A stretch of DNA of 64,000 nt from Shewanella zhangzhouensis (GTDB lineage Bacteria > Pseudomonadota > Gammaproteobacteria > Enterobacterales > Shewanellaceae). Position 1 is the stretch's first letter; the number at the start of each line of letters is the position of its first letter. Shown in pieces: positions 1 to 8,623 of the stretch. The stretch is taken from NCBI RefSeq assembly GCF_019457615.1, contig NZ_CP080414.1:3607501-3671500 (forward strand), given 5' to 3'. Both the position numbers and the translations under genes were made by a program. The notes under the pieces were generated by a model. It was not told the DNA's origin and made no database searches. It worked only from the letters and a program-made list of their open reading frames with translations.

Positions 1-492
1 TGCCTCATAGGGCGAAGAAATACCGGTAAAATCTTTAATCTCACCAGCCCGGGCCTTCTGGTAAAGGCCCTTGGGGTCGCGGGATTCACACACATCGAGC
101 GGCGTAGCCACGTGCACCTCGATAAACTCCCCCTCGCCCACCAGGGCGCGCACCAGATCCCGCTCCGCCCGCTGGGGTGAGACAAAGGCCGAGAGTACCA
201 ATAGCCCTGCGTCCAGCATCAGCTTGGCGACTTCGCCCACACGGCGGATGTTCTCCCGTCTGTCTTCCAGGCTGAAGCCCAAATCTTTACACAGACCATG
301 GCGCACATTGTCGCCATCCAGGAGATACGAGTGCAGGCCGCGGCGAAAGAGTTCGGCTTCCAAAGCACCGGCAAGGGTGCTCTTGCCGGCACCGGAGAGG
401 CCGGTAAACCAGAGAATGGCGCCGCGATGACCCTTTTGCCGGGCGCGTTCGCTGTGGGTAATGGCGTGTTGGTGCCACACAATATGATTCAT
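1..492 (-). CDS. cysC: Adenylylsulfate kinase CysC (3' end cut by window)
   Basis: APS kinase phosphorylates adenylylsulfate to PAPS with ATP in the cytoplasm, the second activation step of assimilatory sulfate reduction. The reading frame runs without a stop from an ATG at 490-492 to base 1, giving 164 codons of a family usually about 200 long, so only the C-terminus is missing. Visible features are the P-loop FTGLSGAGKST near residues 29-39, LLDGDNVRHGL near 57-67, and the DPKGLYQKARAGEIKDFTGI block near 139-158, all typical of CysC. An AGGAGA ribosome-binding site precedes the ATG. It lies 22 bases downstream of the SLC13-type permease gene on the same strand, and cysN and cysD are further upstream, so it is probably transcribed with the permease. 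Confidence 0.95.
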   Translation of the reverse strand, partial: MNHIVWHQHAITHSERARQKGHRGAILWFTGLSGAGKSTLAGALEAELFRRGLHSYLLDGDNVRHGLCKDLGFSLEDRRENIRRVGEVAKLMLDAGLLVLSAFVSPQRAERDLVRALVGEGEFIEVHVATPLDVCESRDPKGLYQKARAGEIKDFTGISSPYEA

Positions 493-514
493 TTTCTCTC
501 CTTGCCTCTGCCCG

Positions 515-2266
515 TTACAGGCTGTGGAACGGGAACATCAGGGGGATCAGCGCCAGTACCGCAAAGGTGTAGGCAATGGCCATGGGGATGCCGACGCCGA
601 CATATTGTTTTAACCGATAATTGCCCACGGTAAATACCAAGAGGTTGGTCTGGTATCCCCAGGGGCTGATAAAACTGGCACTGGCGCCAAAGAGCACCGC
701 CATGATAAAGGGCATGGGGTCTATGCCAAGGCCCTGGGCCAGGCTGATGGAAATGGGGCACACCAGCGCGGCGGCGGCATTGTTGGACATCAGTTCGGTT
801 AAAAAGAGTGTCAGCAGGTAAATGCCCGCCATCACAAAGAAATAGTGTACACCGCTGAAACCGGCGGTCAGTTCGTCGGCCAGCAATTTGGATATGCCAC
901 TGTTGCCCATGGCCTGTGACAGCGCCAGCGCACCGCCCACAATCAGCACTATGTCGATGGGGAAGCGGCGCTTAAGCTCAGACAGGCTCACTACCTGCGT
1001 CAGCAGCAAACCCGCCACAAACAGGGTCAGGCCCTTCATCAGTGGCAGCACATTGAACATGGCCAGGCCAATCACGGCGGCAAAGCTTGCCAGCACCCAG
1101 GCACTGCGACCGGGGGACAATCGGGTGGCGGAGTCTACGCCATTCACCAGCAGGAACTCTTTATCCAGGCGCAGGGAGGCATCGCCAAAACCTTTGCCCG
1201 GTACCAGCAGCAGGGCATCACCGGCCTGGAGTTCGATAGTACCCAAACCACCCCGCAGGCGCTCGTGGCCACGGCGCACCGCCACCACCACAGCATCGAA
1301 ACGCTCACGGAACTGGGCATCTTTGAGGCTCACGCCATTGAGGCTGGAGGAGTGGCTGATGATGGCCTCGGCCAGGCTCTGGCCATTCATGGTGTGGTGG
1401 CCATAGAGGGTCAGCCCGGCGATTTCCTGCAATACCGCCACCGACTCCATATCACCGGCAAACAGCAGCACGTCCCCTTGCTGGAGCACTTCTTCCGGGG
1501 TGACCGGAATGATGGTGGTCTTTTCACCATCGATAAGGCGCTGAATTTCGGCAAGATACAGCTTACGCAAATGACGCAGGCCCGCGTCACTCACGGTTTT
1601 GCCAATCAGAATCGACCCCGGGGCAATACGGGCCTCGAGAAAGTACGGCAGGTTCTGCTCGTCTTCGGCTTTTTCGGTAATGGGCAGGCGGTCGGCAATC
1701 AGCCACAGCACCAGCATGCCCGCCAGCACCACACCGATTGCCACCCCTGTAGTGGTGAAAAACTGCAGCAGCGGCAGTCCGGCGCGGTCGAGGAAGCTGT
1801 TGATCACCAGGTTGGTGGAGGTGCCAATCAGGGTCAGGGTGCCGCCAAAGGTGGCCGCAAAGGCCATGGGCAGCATCAGCTTTGACGGCGCATAGCGCTG
1901 GTTGCGCTTGATGGCACCAATAAGACTCGCCACCACCGCCGTGTTGGCGGTGAAAGATGACAGCACCGAGGTGGAAAACCACAGCTTGGTAAGCACGGTT
2001 CTCAGGCCGCCGCGGCTCAGCTGCACCCCGACCCAGCTGATAAGACGGGTCTTTTCCAGCGCCACCGAGGCCAGCAGCAAGAGCACCAGCGTCAGCAGGG
2101 AGGAGTCGGTAAAGGAAGCCGACAACTCATTCAAACTCAGGGAGTTGGATACATAGGATAAGAGCGCTACCGCCGCAAACACCCAGGACGCCGGCAAACG
2201 GGTGCAGACAAGGGTACCGACCAGTGTCAGTACCATGCCTATTACCCAATATTGCTCCAGCGTCAT
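515..2266 (-). CDS. SLC13-family permease with two RCK_C (TrkA-C) domains, probable sulfate/anion transporter
   Basis: A 583-residue inner-membrane carrier. Hydrophobic segments fill residues 1-190 and 390-583. Between them is a soluble insert of about 200 residues with two RCK_C/TrkA-C-like modules (about 210-290 and 300-375). TSTN at 149-152 and MSNNAA in the C-terminal half correspond to the paired SNT-type substrate and sodium motifs of the DASS/SLC13 family. Proteins of this architecture are often found with sulfate assimilation genes. Its position between cysN and cysC suggests sulfate or another oxyanion is the substrate, but this is context inference; dicarboxylates cannot be excluded. 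An intrinsic terminator lies between it and cysN, so it may have its own promoter or depend on read-through. Confidence 0.85.
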   Translation of the reverse strand: MTLEQYWVIGMVLTLVGTLVCTRLPASWVFAAVALLSYVSNSLSLNELSASFTDSSLLTLVLLLLASVALEKTRLISWVGVQLSRGGLRTVLTKLWFSTSVLSSFTANTAVVASLIGAIKRNQRYAPSKLMLPMAFAATFGGTLTLIGTSTNLVINSFLDRAGLPLLQFFTTTGVAIGVVLAGMLVLWLIADRLPITEKAEDEQNLPYFLEARIAPGSILIGKTVSDAGLRHLRKLYLAEIQRLIDGEKTTIIPVTPEEVLQQGDVLLFAGDMESVAVLQEIAGLTLYGHHTMNGQSLAEAIISHSSSLNGVSLKDAQFRERFDAVVVAVRRGHERLRGGLGTIELQAGDALLLVPGKGFGDASLRLDKEFLLVNGVDSATRLSPGRSAWVLASFAAVIGLAMFNVLPLMKGLTLFVAGLLLTQVVSLSELKRRFPIDIVLIVGGALALSQAMGNSGISKLLADELTAGFSGVHYFFVMAGIYLLTLFLTELMSNNAAAALVCPISISLAQGLGIDPMPFIMAVLFGASASFISPWGYQTNLLVFTVGNYRLKQYVGVGIPMAIAYTFAVLALIPLMFPFHSL

Positions 2267-2288
2267 AGCCTTATCCTTGTATCCGGGG

Positions 2289-2309
2289 AAAAACGGGCCC
2301 GAAGGCCCG
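2289..2309 (-). terminator. Intrinsic terminator after cysN
   Basis: Read on the minus strand there is a six-base stem CGGGCC/GGCCCG (2304-2309 and 2294-2299) closed by a TTCG tetraloop and followed by five T (2289-2293). It sits in the 97-base gap between the cysN stop and the permease start, splitting the sulfate block into cobA-cysD-cysN and permease-cysC. Confidence 0.75.
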
Positions 2310-2363
2310 CTGTGTGTCTGCTTGCTTCAGCACTGTTCAACGCAGTACCGCGATGTGCAGCAA

Positions 2364-3773
2364 TTACTGTTTGCTGATATCCAGCGCCTGCCAGTGGGGG
2401 AAGTGCTTGCGAATGAGGGCATTCAGCTCAAGCTCAAACTCACTGAAATCCGTGGTCTTGTGCTCGGCTTCCAGCGCGCTTTCCACCAGGCCCGCGCCCA
2501 CCGTGATGTTGCTGATGCGGTCGATAAAGATAAAACCACCTGTGTCGCGATTATCCTGGTAAGGGTCGAACACCACGGCTTCATCCAGCTCCAGCTCCAC
2601 CAGTGCAATGCCGTTCAGCGGCAGCTCATTGGCCTTGTCTTCGGCCAGGGTGTTCACATCTATGCTGTGGATGATGTGGCGCACCGTGCCCGGCACCTTG
2701 CGGGTACCCAGCTTGATGTTGTATTGCTTGCCCAGGGTCAGTGGCTGCTCGTGCATCCACACCACCTTGGCGAGCAGTCGGTTGGACACTGTCACATCGC
2801 TGCTGGCAGGCACTATCACATCGCCGCGGCTGATATCGATTTCATCGTTCAAGGTGAGGGTGATGGCCTGACCGGCAAAGGCTTCGTCAAGCTCGCCATC
2901 GAAGGTGACAATGCTTTTTACGGTAGAGGCTTTACCGGAAGGCAGGGCCTTGACCGCATCGCCCACCTTAAATCTGCCACTGGCGATGGTGCCGGCAAAC
3001 CCGCGGAAATCCAGGTTCGGGCGGCTCACATACTGCACTGGCAAGCGGGCTTCGAATTCACGATTGGCACCGGTAACCGGGGCATTTTCAAGAATCGACA
3101 GCAGGGTCTCGCCGCTGTACCAGGGGCTTTGCTCAGAGCGGCTCACCACGTTGTCGCCCTTGAGGGCCGACAGGGGCACAAACTTGATATCCGGTACCTT
3201 GAGCTGCTCGGCAAAGGCCAGGTACTCGCGCTTGATTTCGTCAAAGCGCGCTTCATCGAAGCCCAGCAAATCCATCTTGTTCACGGCCACCACGAACTGC
3301 TTGATGCCGAGCAGCGAGCAGATAAAGCTGTGGCGGCGGGTCTGGGTTTGCACGCCGTAGCGGGCATCCACCAGGATGATGGCAAGGTCACAGTTGGACG
3401 CGCCCGTGGCCATGTTGCGGGTGTACTGCTCGTGGCCGGGGGTGTCGGCGATGATGAACTTGCGCTTCTCGGTGGAGAAATAACGGTAAGCCACATCGAT
3501 GGTGATGCCCTGCTCACGCTCGGCCTGCAGGCCGTCTACCAAGAGAGCCAAATCGATGGCTTCGCCGGTGGTGCCGTGCACCTTGGAGTCTTTCGACAGG
3601 GCAGCGAGCTGATCTTCATAAATCTGGGCACTGTCGTGCAGCAGACGACCAATCAGGGTCGACTTGCCATCATCCACAGAGCCACAGGTGAGAAACTTGA
3701 GCAGCGACTTGTGCTGTTGTCTTTCCAGGTACTCTTCGATACCCAGATCTTTTACCTGCTGTGCAATAGACAT
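2364..3773 (-). CDS. cysN: Sulfate adenylyltransferase subunit 1, CysN GTPase
   Basis: CysN is the GTPase subunit of ATP sulfurylase; GTP hydrolysis drives adenylylsulfate formation by CysD. The 469-residue protein shows the translation-factor G-domain motifs in order: P-loop GSVDDGKS at 31-38, REQGIT at 86-91, DTPGHEQ at 110-116 and NKMD at 165-168. EF-Tu-like beta-barrel domains follow. Length fits stand-alone CysN rather than a CysNC fusion, consistent with the separate cysC here. Its ATG overlaps the cysD stop by one base (TGATG), indicating translational coupling. It is followed by an intrinsic terminator. Confidence 0.97.
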   Translation of the reverse strand: MSIAQQVKDLGIEEYLERQQHKSLLKFLTCGSVDDGKSTLIGRLLHDSAQIYEDQLAALSKDSKVHGTTGEAIDLALLVDGLQAEREQGITIDVAYRYFSTEKRKFIIADTPGHEQYTRNMATGASNCDLAIILVDARYGVQTQTRRHSFICSLLGIKQFVVAVNKMDLLGFDEARFDEIKREYLAFAEQLKVPDIKFVPLSALKGDNVVSRSEQSPWYSGETLLSILENAPVTGANREFEARLPVQYVSRPNLDFRGFAGTIASGRFKVGDAVKALPSGKASTVKSIVTFDGELDEAFAGQAITLTLNDEIDISRGDVIVPASSDVTVSNRLLAKVVWMHEQPLTLGKQYNIKLGTRKVPGTVRHIIHSIDVNTLAEDKANELPLNGIALVELELDEAVVFDPYQDNRDTGGFIFIDRISNITVGAGLVESALEAEHKTTDFSEFELELNALIRKHFPHWQALDISKQ

Positions 3774-4681
3774 CAGAAATACCCCTCGCGCTTTTTCTTT
3801 TCCATGGAACCCGATGAATCGTGGTCAATCACCCTACCCTGGCGCTCGCTGGAGCGGGACAGCAGCATCTCTTCGATGATGCCGGTGAGGGTGGTGGCGC
3901 TGGACTCAATCGCGCCGGTGAGCGGATAACAACCCAGGGTGCGGAAACGCACCAGTTTTTGCTCGGGCACTTCGCCTTCGTTCAGTGGCATACGATCGTC
4001 ATCCACCATGATGAGGGTGCCATTACGCTCTACCACGGGGCGGTACCCGGCAAAGTACAGCGGCACTATGTCGATGTTTTCCTGATAGATGTATTGCCAG
4101 ATATCCAGTTCGGTCCAGTTGGACAGCGGGAACACCCGGATGCTTTCGCCCTTGTTCACCTGGCCGTTGTAGGTGTGCCACAGCTCGGGGCGCTGGTTTT
4201 TCGGGTCCCAGCGGTGTTTGCTGTCGCGAAAAGAGTACACACGCTCCTTGGCGCGGGACTTCTCTTCGTCACGGCGGGCACCACCGAAGGCGGCATCGAA
4301 ACCGTATTTGTTGAGCGCTTGCTTTAAGCCCTCGGTCTTCATCACGTCGGTATGCTTGGATGAACCAAAGGTGAAGGGGTTCATACCCATGGCAATGCCT
4401 TCGGGGTTTTTGTGCACCAGCAAGTCGAAGCCGTATTTTTTCGCCGCTTCATCACGGAAAGTGATCATGTCGCGGAATTTCCAGTCGGTGTCCACGTGCA
4501 GCAAGGGGAACGGAATTTTGCCCGGATAGAAGGCCTTGCGCGCCAAATGCAGCAGCACAGAGGAATCCTTACCGATGGAATACAGCATCACAGGGTTATC
4601 AAACTCCGCTGCGACTTCACGGAAGATCTGGATGCTTTCCGCTTCCAGTTGCTCAAGGTGGCTTAACACAGGCCCTGACAT
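3773..4681 (-). CDS. cysD: Sulfate adenylyltransferase subunit 2, CysD
   Basis: The catalytic PP-loop ATP pyrophosphatase subunit of ATP sulfurylase; with CysN it makes adenylylsulfate from ATP and sulfate. The 302-residue length is standard. The PP-loop SIGKDS is at residues 35-40, and LLHVDTDWKFRDM and the arginine/lysine-rich GGARRDEEKSRAKER stretch are family hallmarks. The gene lies 45 bases downstream of cobA and overlaps cysN by one base, so cobA-cysD-cysN look like one transcript. The C-terminus ends in a basic stretch before the stop, as in other CysD proteins. Confidence 0.97.
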   Translation of the reverse strand: MSGPVLSHLEQLEAESIQIFREVAAEFDNPVMLYSIGKDSSVLLHLARKAFYPGKIPFPLLHVDTDWKFRDMITFRDEAAKKYGFDLLVHKNPEGIAMGMNPFTFGSSKHTDVMKTEGLKQALNKYGFDAAFGGARRDEEKSRAKERVYSFRDSKHRWDPKNQRPELWHTYNGQVNKGESIRVFPLSNWTELDIWQYIYQENIDIVPLYFAGYRPVVERNGTLIMVDDDRMPLNEGEVPEQKLVRFRTLGCYPLTGAIESSATTLTGIIEEMLLSRSSERQGRVIDHDSSGSMEKKKREGYF

Positions 4682-4726
4682 CTTGTTTCTCCGAGTCTTA
4701 TTTGTGAGAAGGCTGCCGCGGCAGCA

Positions 4727-5536
4727 TCAATTCGTATTCTGTTTGGGCAGAACCTCTGCCACTTGGGCGGGTTCAAACCAGTTGAGGGTGTCGGCGAGAC
4801 CCACCACTTCCCCCACTATCATCAGTGCAGGCATCACCACCCGCTCATCTTTGGCGAGGGTTTCAAGGTCGCCCAGGGTGCCAATCACCCTTTGCTGATG
4901 GGCGGTGGTGGCACGGGAAACTATGGCCACCGGGGTGGCTGGACTGCGGCCATGTTTGGTCAGCTCCCGCTGGATGAGTCCGGCGTTGAGAATGCCCATG
5001 TATACCACCAGGGTGTTGGCCGGATTGGCATAGCCCTGCCAGTCCATGGGGCGGCTCTCGAGCTGGCAATGACCGGTGATAAAGGTGACGCCCTGGGCAA
5101 AGTCTCTGTGGGTAAGCGGAATACCGGCATAGGCTGAGGTGCCGCTGGCGGCTGTAATGCCAGGTACCACCTCAAAGGCCACCCCGGCTTCAACCAGGGT
5201 TTGCAACTCTTCGCCGCCACGGCCGAAAATAAAGGGATCGCCACCTTTAAGGCGCACCACGTTTTTACGGGTAAAGGCCTTGGTCACCAGCAGTTGGTTG
5301 ATTTCTTCCTGACGGGCACTGTGGGCACCGGCGCGCTTGCCAACGGCAATCTTTTCGGCGTGTTCTGGAATGAGGGCGAGAATGTCATCACTGACCAGTG
5401 CGTCATAGAGTACGGCATCGGCGCTGGCCAGGATACGGGCAGCCTTCAGGGTCAGGAGTTCCACATCTCCCGGACCGGCACCCACTAACCACACCTTGCC
5501 GTTGGGCCCTTGGCCCGGCAACGTCACAACGTCCAT
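4727..5536 (-). CDS. cobA: Uroporphyrinogen-III C-methyltransferase (SUMT)
   Basis: Transfers two methyl groups from S-adenosylmethionine to uroporphyrinogen III, giving precorrin-2 on the way to siroheme, the cofactor of sulfite reductase. About 269 residues, so this is the methyltransferase alone without the CysG N-terminal dehydrogenase/ferrochelatase. The SAM-binding start VGAGPGD is at 18-24, and VRLKGGDPFIFGRGGEE is the second signature. The ATG at 5536 is preferred because a GGGGG purine run lies just upstream; a GTG at 5548 would add four residues but lacks a ribosome-binding site. As first gene of the cys block it supplies siroheme for sulfur assimilation. Confidence 0.93.
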   Translation of the reverse strand: MDVVTLPGQGPNGKVWLVGAGPGDVELLTLKAARILASADAVLYDALVSDDILALIPEHAEKIAVGKRAGAHSARQEEINQLLVTKAFTRKNVVRLKGGDPFIFGRGGEELQTLVEAGVAFEVVPGITAASGTSAYAGIPLTHRDFAQGVTFITGHCQLESRPMDWQGYANPANTLVVYMGILNAGLIQRELTKHGRSPATPVAIVSRATTAHQQRVIGTLGDLETLAKDERVVMPALMIVGEVVGLADTLNWFEPAQVAEVLPKQNTN

Positions 5537-5896
5537 ACACACCCCCACTTACCAGATTGGAAGCCAATATAACGGGCCTTATATTCCTTAAAAAATAGTA
5601 AATAGTTAGTTTTTATAACCAAAACGAATATACAGACTGGCGAGACACCACCCTGTTAACACTGAGCGCCCGGACAAACGCCCGAATCAAAAAATACCCA
5701 ACAAAACAGAGTGCTAAAGAAACGACTGTGCAAATAACAGCCCATACAGGCAAACTAACTTATCGCGAAAAGTTCTATGCTGTGGCACAAAAGACCAGCG
5801 GCTTCACGTTGAGCCATGGGGAATTCTGGTAAATGCGCGGCGGGGGCGTTAATCTGCCCTACAACAAGATAGGCGCTATATGTTCATGGAAAGACA
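5537..5896. other. Intergenic region between divergent cobA and pldA
   Basis: This gap must hold the promoters of both genes. The first 100 bases next to cobA are very AT-rich (about 5565-5635), with repeated TATA/TTATAA elements that would suit a CysB-activated cys promoter, but no precise CysB site can be assigned by eye. No ORF or RNA gene was recognised. Confidence 0.5.
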
Positions 5897-6781
5897 ATGA
5901 AAAACTTAATGAGAAATTTATTACCTCTGTTGTTTATTTCCCATGCTGCCCTGGCAGAAGAACCCTCTCTGGTGGATGAACGGGTAAAGGATGAGCTCGC
6001 TACCTCAGAGCAACCCTTCGTGATCACCCCCCACAAGGTAAATTACATATTGCCGGTGACCTACAACAGTTCCCCCAATATGAAGCCCTTCGAAGAAGAA
6101 GCGGCGGAGCATCCGTTCACCCTGGATGAGATGGAAGCCAAGTTTCAGATAAGTTTTAAGTTTCCCCTCTGGTATAACGTCTTTGGTGATAACGGCCACC
6201 TGTTCTTTGCCTACACCAACCAGTCATACTGGCAGGTTTACAACAAGGACATCTCCTCACCGTTTCGTGAAACTAACCACGAACCAGAGCTCTTTATGTT
6301 GTTCAACAACGACTGGGAAGTGTTTGGCCTGACCAACTCCTTCTGGGGCTTTGGTGCCGTGCACCAGTCAAATGGCAAGGCGGGTGATTTCTCCCGCAGC
6401 TGGAACCGCCTCTATGGCACCATGGTGTTCGACCGGGGCCCACTGGCCATTGGCGCCAAGGTGTGGTGGCGACTTCCTGAAGATGAAAAAGAATACGAAG
6501 GCGATCCCCGTGGTGATGACAACCCGGACATCGAAGATTACATGGGCAATTTTGAACTCCAGGCAGTGTATGGTCTGGAAGAACATCGCTTCACCATGCT
6601 GCTGCGCAACAATCTCGACAGCCCCAACCGGGGCGCCGTTGAGTTCACCTGGAGCTATCCCATCATAGGCAATCTGCGATTCTATACCCAATACTTCAAT
6701 GGTTATGGTGAGAGCCTGATAGACTATAACGCCCACACCCAAAGGATTGGTATCGGCATATCAATCAACGACTTACTTTAA
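5897..6781 (+). CDS. pldA: Outer-membrane phospholipase A (OMPLA/PldA)
   Basis: A beta-barrel lipase that removes phospholipids from the outer leaflet of the outer membrane. The 294-residue precursor has a signal peptide ending ALA near residue 20. The catalytic region VHQSNG...SRSWNRLY contains His156, Ser158 and Asn170, matching the His-Ser-Asn triad of E. coli OMPLA, and DNPDIEDYMG plus YGESLIDYN near the C-terminus match the family closely. The insert at about 185-197 is richer in acidic residues than E. coli PldA. The next gene starts 14 bases downstream, so the two are probably co-transcribed. Confidence 0.95.
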   Translation: MKNLMRNLLPLLFISHAALAEEPSLVDERVKDELATSEQPFVITPHKVNYILPVTYNSSPNMKPFEEEAAEHPFTLDEMEAKFQISFKFPLWYNVFGDNGHLFFAYTNQSYWQVYNKDISSPFRETNHEPELFMLFNNDWEVFGLTNSFWGFGAVHQSNGKAGDFSRSWNRLYGTMVFDRGPLAIGAKVWWRLPEDEKEYEGDPRGDDNPDIEDYMGNFELQAVYGLEEHRFTMLLRNNLDSPNRGAVEFTWSYPIIGNLRFYTQYFNGYGESLIDYNAHTQRIGIGISINDLL

Positions 6782-6795
6782 GAGAACGAACCCCC

Positions 6796-8328
6796 ATGAA
6801 GGCCACTTCGGCCGGACAGCCAGCCGCCGCGCTGCCAACCTTTGATGCGGTGTTGGCGGCGCTGGTTATTATCATCACCGTCAGCGCCATGCGTCTGAGC
6901 CTGTTTCTCTGGCCACAAGAGCCCAGGGCCGATACCCTCACGGCCCGGGAAATGCGCCAGGATCTCTATATTCTGCAACGGGAAATCGCCGCCCACTCGG
7001 CATTTTTAAGCCTGGAACCCGTCATTAAGCAGCAGCGGATAGACAGCTATATCCGCGCCATGAGTAACCGCTACCCGGATCAGATCCCATCGCCCCTGTT
7101 TGCCGCCGAAGTGCTGAAAATCCTCAACCTGCTGGATGACCCAGGGGTTGCCACCGAGGCCGATGCCGAGTTTGGCCAACTGTTGCCGGTGCAGCTCAGA
7201 CCCATGGAAGACAGCTGGCTGGCCTTGAACGAAAGCCTAACGCCATTTGATGAAAACTATCCGTTTATCAGTCATCTGGATGATATCCCCATGGCGCGAT
7301 GGCAGGAGGCCGTCCAGGCATTTTTACCCGCCAGCAGCAAGTACAGCCTCACAGAGCAGGCAACCTGGCTAACGCGCACCAGCCTGCTGCGAGGTGAACT
7401 GGGGTTGGTGCAAAAGCCTGAAGTTACCCTGACCCTCACCAACCCTGAGGGCCAGCAAAGGCGCACCCGTTTGCCACTGTTACCGCCCTCCCCCGATCCC
7501 TCGGTGATAGCCTTGCCTTTCAGCATCCAGCCCATTGGCGTCAGGGGATTTTGGGTGACCATTGGCGATTTGAACGAACTCGAGCAAAACCGTGCCCAGA
7601 TGCAGGAACTAAAACGGGCCATGGCGGCCGAACTTCTGGTATTGGATCTTCGCCGCACCCAGGGACAAAGCCCGGCGCTGCTGACCGTGTTGGCTGCCTA
7701 TGCCGACGAAGACTCGACCATGCTTGGCTTTGCCCGTTACCGAACCTCGGTGGACAAGCGCAACGACTATCTTGGCAACCGCGCATATCAGGCCGTCAGC
7801 GAAGGCCCGCAATTGGTGGAGGACGACGCCCACAGCCGCTTTGGTCAGTGGTACGCAAGAAGCCAGCCAAAGGCCGACAAAGTGAGTGGCCGCCTGGCAC
7901 TCATAGCCGGGCCGGGTTGTCGTCAGGAGTGTGAATGGATAGTGCACAGCGCCAAGGGCTGGCAGCGGGCCATTATCATAGGTGAAGACACCATGGGAGA
8001 CCTGGGCAAGCTGCACGCATTTCAGCTACCCAATCTCAAGCAGCGGTTTTATTTTTCCAGCTCACTGGCCTACGCCCTCGATGGCAGCCTGATTTCCGGT
8101 GCCGGCACCAGCCCGGATATCTGGGTGCCCGGGCAGGAGTCGTTCGATGCCGAAGGGATACTGGCACTGATTGGTGAGCTTGCCCCTGTCGAGACCCAAA
8201 CGCCTACAGAGGTCAAAGTGGCTGAGCAGTCTGAGGAAGCAACAGCAAACGAGCCGCCTGAAGAAACCCCTGAAAAAACCCCTGAAAAGACCAGTGCGCC
8301 GCCGCCCGAAAACACTAAAGCGCGGTAG
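6796..8328 (+). CDS. Membrane-anchored S41 (tail-specific protease)-like protein lacking catalytic residues
   Basis: A 510-residue protein with one N-terminal membrane segment (about 16-38) and a periplasmic region. Residues 240-445 follow the C-terminal processing peptidase (S41) fold: a strand IQPIGVRGFWVTIGDL, LLVLDLR, RLALIAGPG, IIIGEDTMGD and ISGAGTSPDIWVP. In active S41 enzymes the GP.C region carries the catalytic Ser three residues before a Glu, and GEPTFGKG carries the Lys. Here the equivalent positions appear to be Gln377 and Asp402, so it is probably an inactive homologue. The last 45 residues are rich in Pro, Thr, Glu and Lys. It follows pldA by 14 bases. Protease inactivity is inferred from alignment by eye. 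Confidence 0.7.
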   Translation: MKATSAGQPAAALPTFDAVLAALVIIITVSAMRLSLFLWPQEPRADTLTAREMRQDLYILQREIAAHSAFLSLEPVIKQQRIDSYIRAMSNRYPDQIPSPLFAAEVLKILNLLDDPGVATEADAEFGQLLPVQLRPMEDSWLALNESLTPFDENYPFISHLDDIPMARWQEAVQAFLPASSKYSLTEQATWLTRTSLLRGELGLVQKPEVTLTLTNPEGQQRRTRLPLLPPSPDPSVIALPFSIQPIGVRGFWVTIGDLNELEQNRAQMQELKRAMAAELLVLDLRRTQGQSPALLTVLAAYADEDSTMLGFARYRTSVDKRNDYLGNRAYQAVSEGPQLVEDDAHSRFGQWYARSQPKADKVSGRLALIAGPGCRQECEWIVHSAKGWQRAIIIGEDTMGDLGKLHAFQLPNLKQRFYFSSSLAYALDGSLISGAGTSPDIWVPGQESFDAEGILALIGELAPVETQTPTEVKVAEQSEEATANEPPEETPEKTPEKTSAPPPENTKAR

Positions 8329-8523
8329 CCTCACAACGCTCAGGTGCAGGTGACAAATACCCCCGCAAGCCAGGAAGAGTCTATGCCTGCCAAGACACCA
8401 ACAGCCGACTCTCAGGCCGCGGATTCCCCAAGGCCCCAAGCGCCGGTCATGGACACACCAGTTACTGCGCTGCCAGCACACATTCCGAGCACCGACGTAA
8501 TGACACGGGGATTAGGGGATTAG
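8329..8523 (+). other. In-frame open extension after the TAG of the S41-like gene
   Basis: After the TAG at 8326-8328 the same frame stays open for 64 codons to a TAG at 8521-8523. The encoded stretch has the same Pro/Thr/Ala/Gln-rich character as the tail before the stop (for example PAKTPTADSQAADSPRPQAP). This suggests that the tail was once longer and was shortened by a nonsense change, or that the stop is occasionally read through. Alternatively the downstream DNA is simply compositionally similar. No separate gene is proposed. Confidence 0.45.
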
Positions 8524-8542
8524 GGGATTAAGGGACTAGGGG
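8507..8542 (+). repeat. G-run repeat, potential G-quadruplex
   Basis: Five runs of three or four G (8507-8510, 8515-8518, 8523-8526, 8532-8534, 8539-8542) are separated by ATTA-like four- or five-base spacers. The first three units are an exact GGGGATTA tandem repeat. It lies between the S41-like gene and the shared terminator. Confidence 0.7.
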
Positions 8543-8556
8543 AATGTATCGACCAT

Positions 8557-8586
8557 AAAAAAACGCCGCTTTCGCGGCGTTTTTTT
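8557..8586. terminator. Bidirectional intrinsic terminator
   Basis: CGCCGC (8564-8569), loop TTTC, GCGGCG (8574-8579), flanked by a seven-A run on the left and a seven-T run on the right. It separates the convergent S41-like gene and the unknown minus-strand gene at 8624 and can stop transcription both ways. Confidence 0.9.
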
Positions 8587-8623
8587 ATTAGGGTCTGGCT
8601 GACATCCGTCGGCCTAACTCACA

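Noticed and set aside
2202..3929. Long open frame on the plus strand opposite cysN
   Set aside because: It is antisense to cysN and cysD, whose motifs are unmistakable. The plus-strand translation has no known features and no ribosome-binding site at its start.
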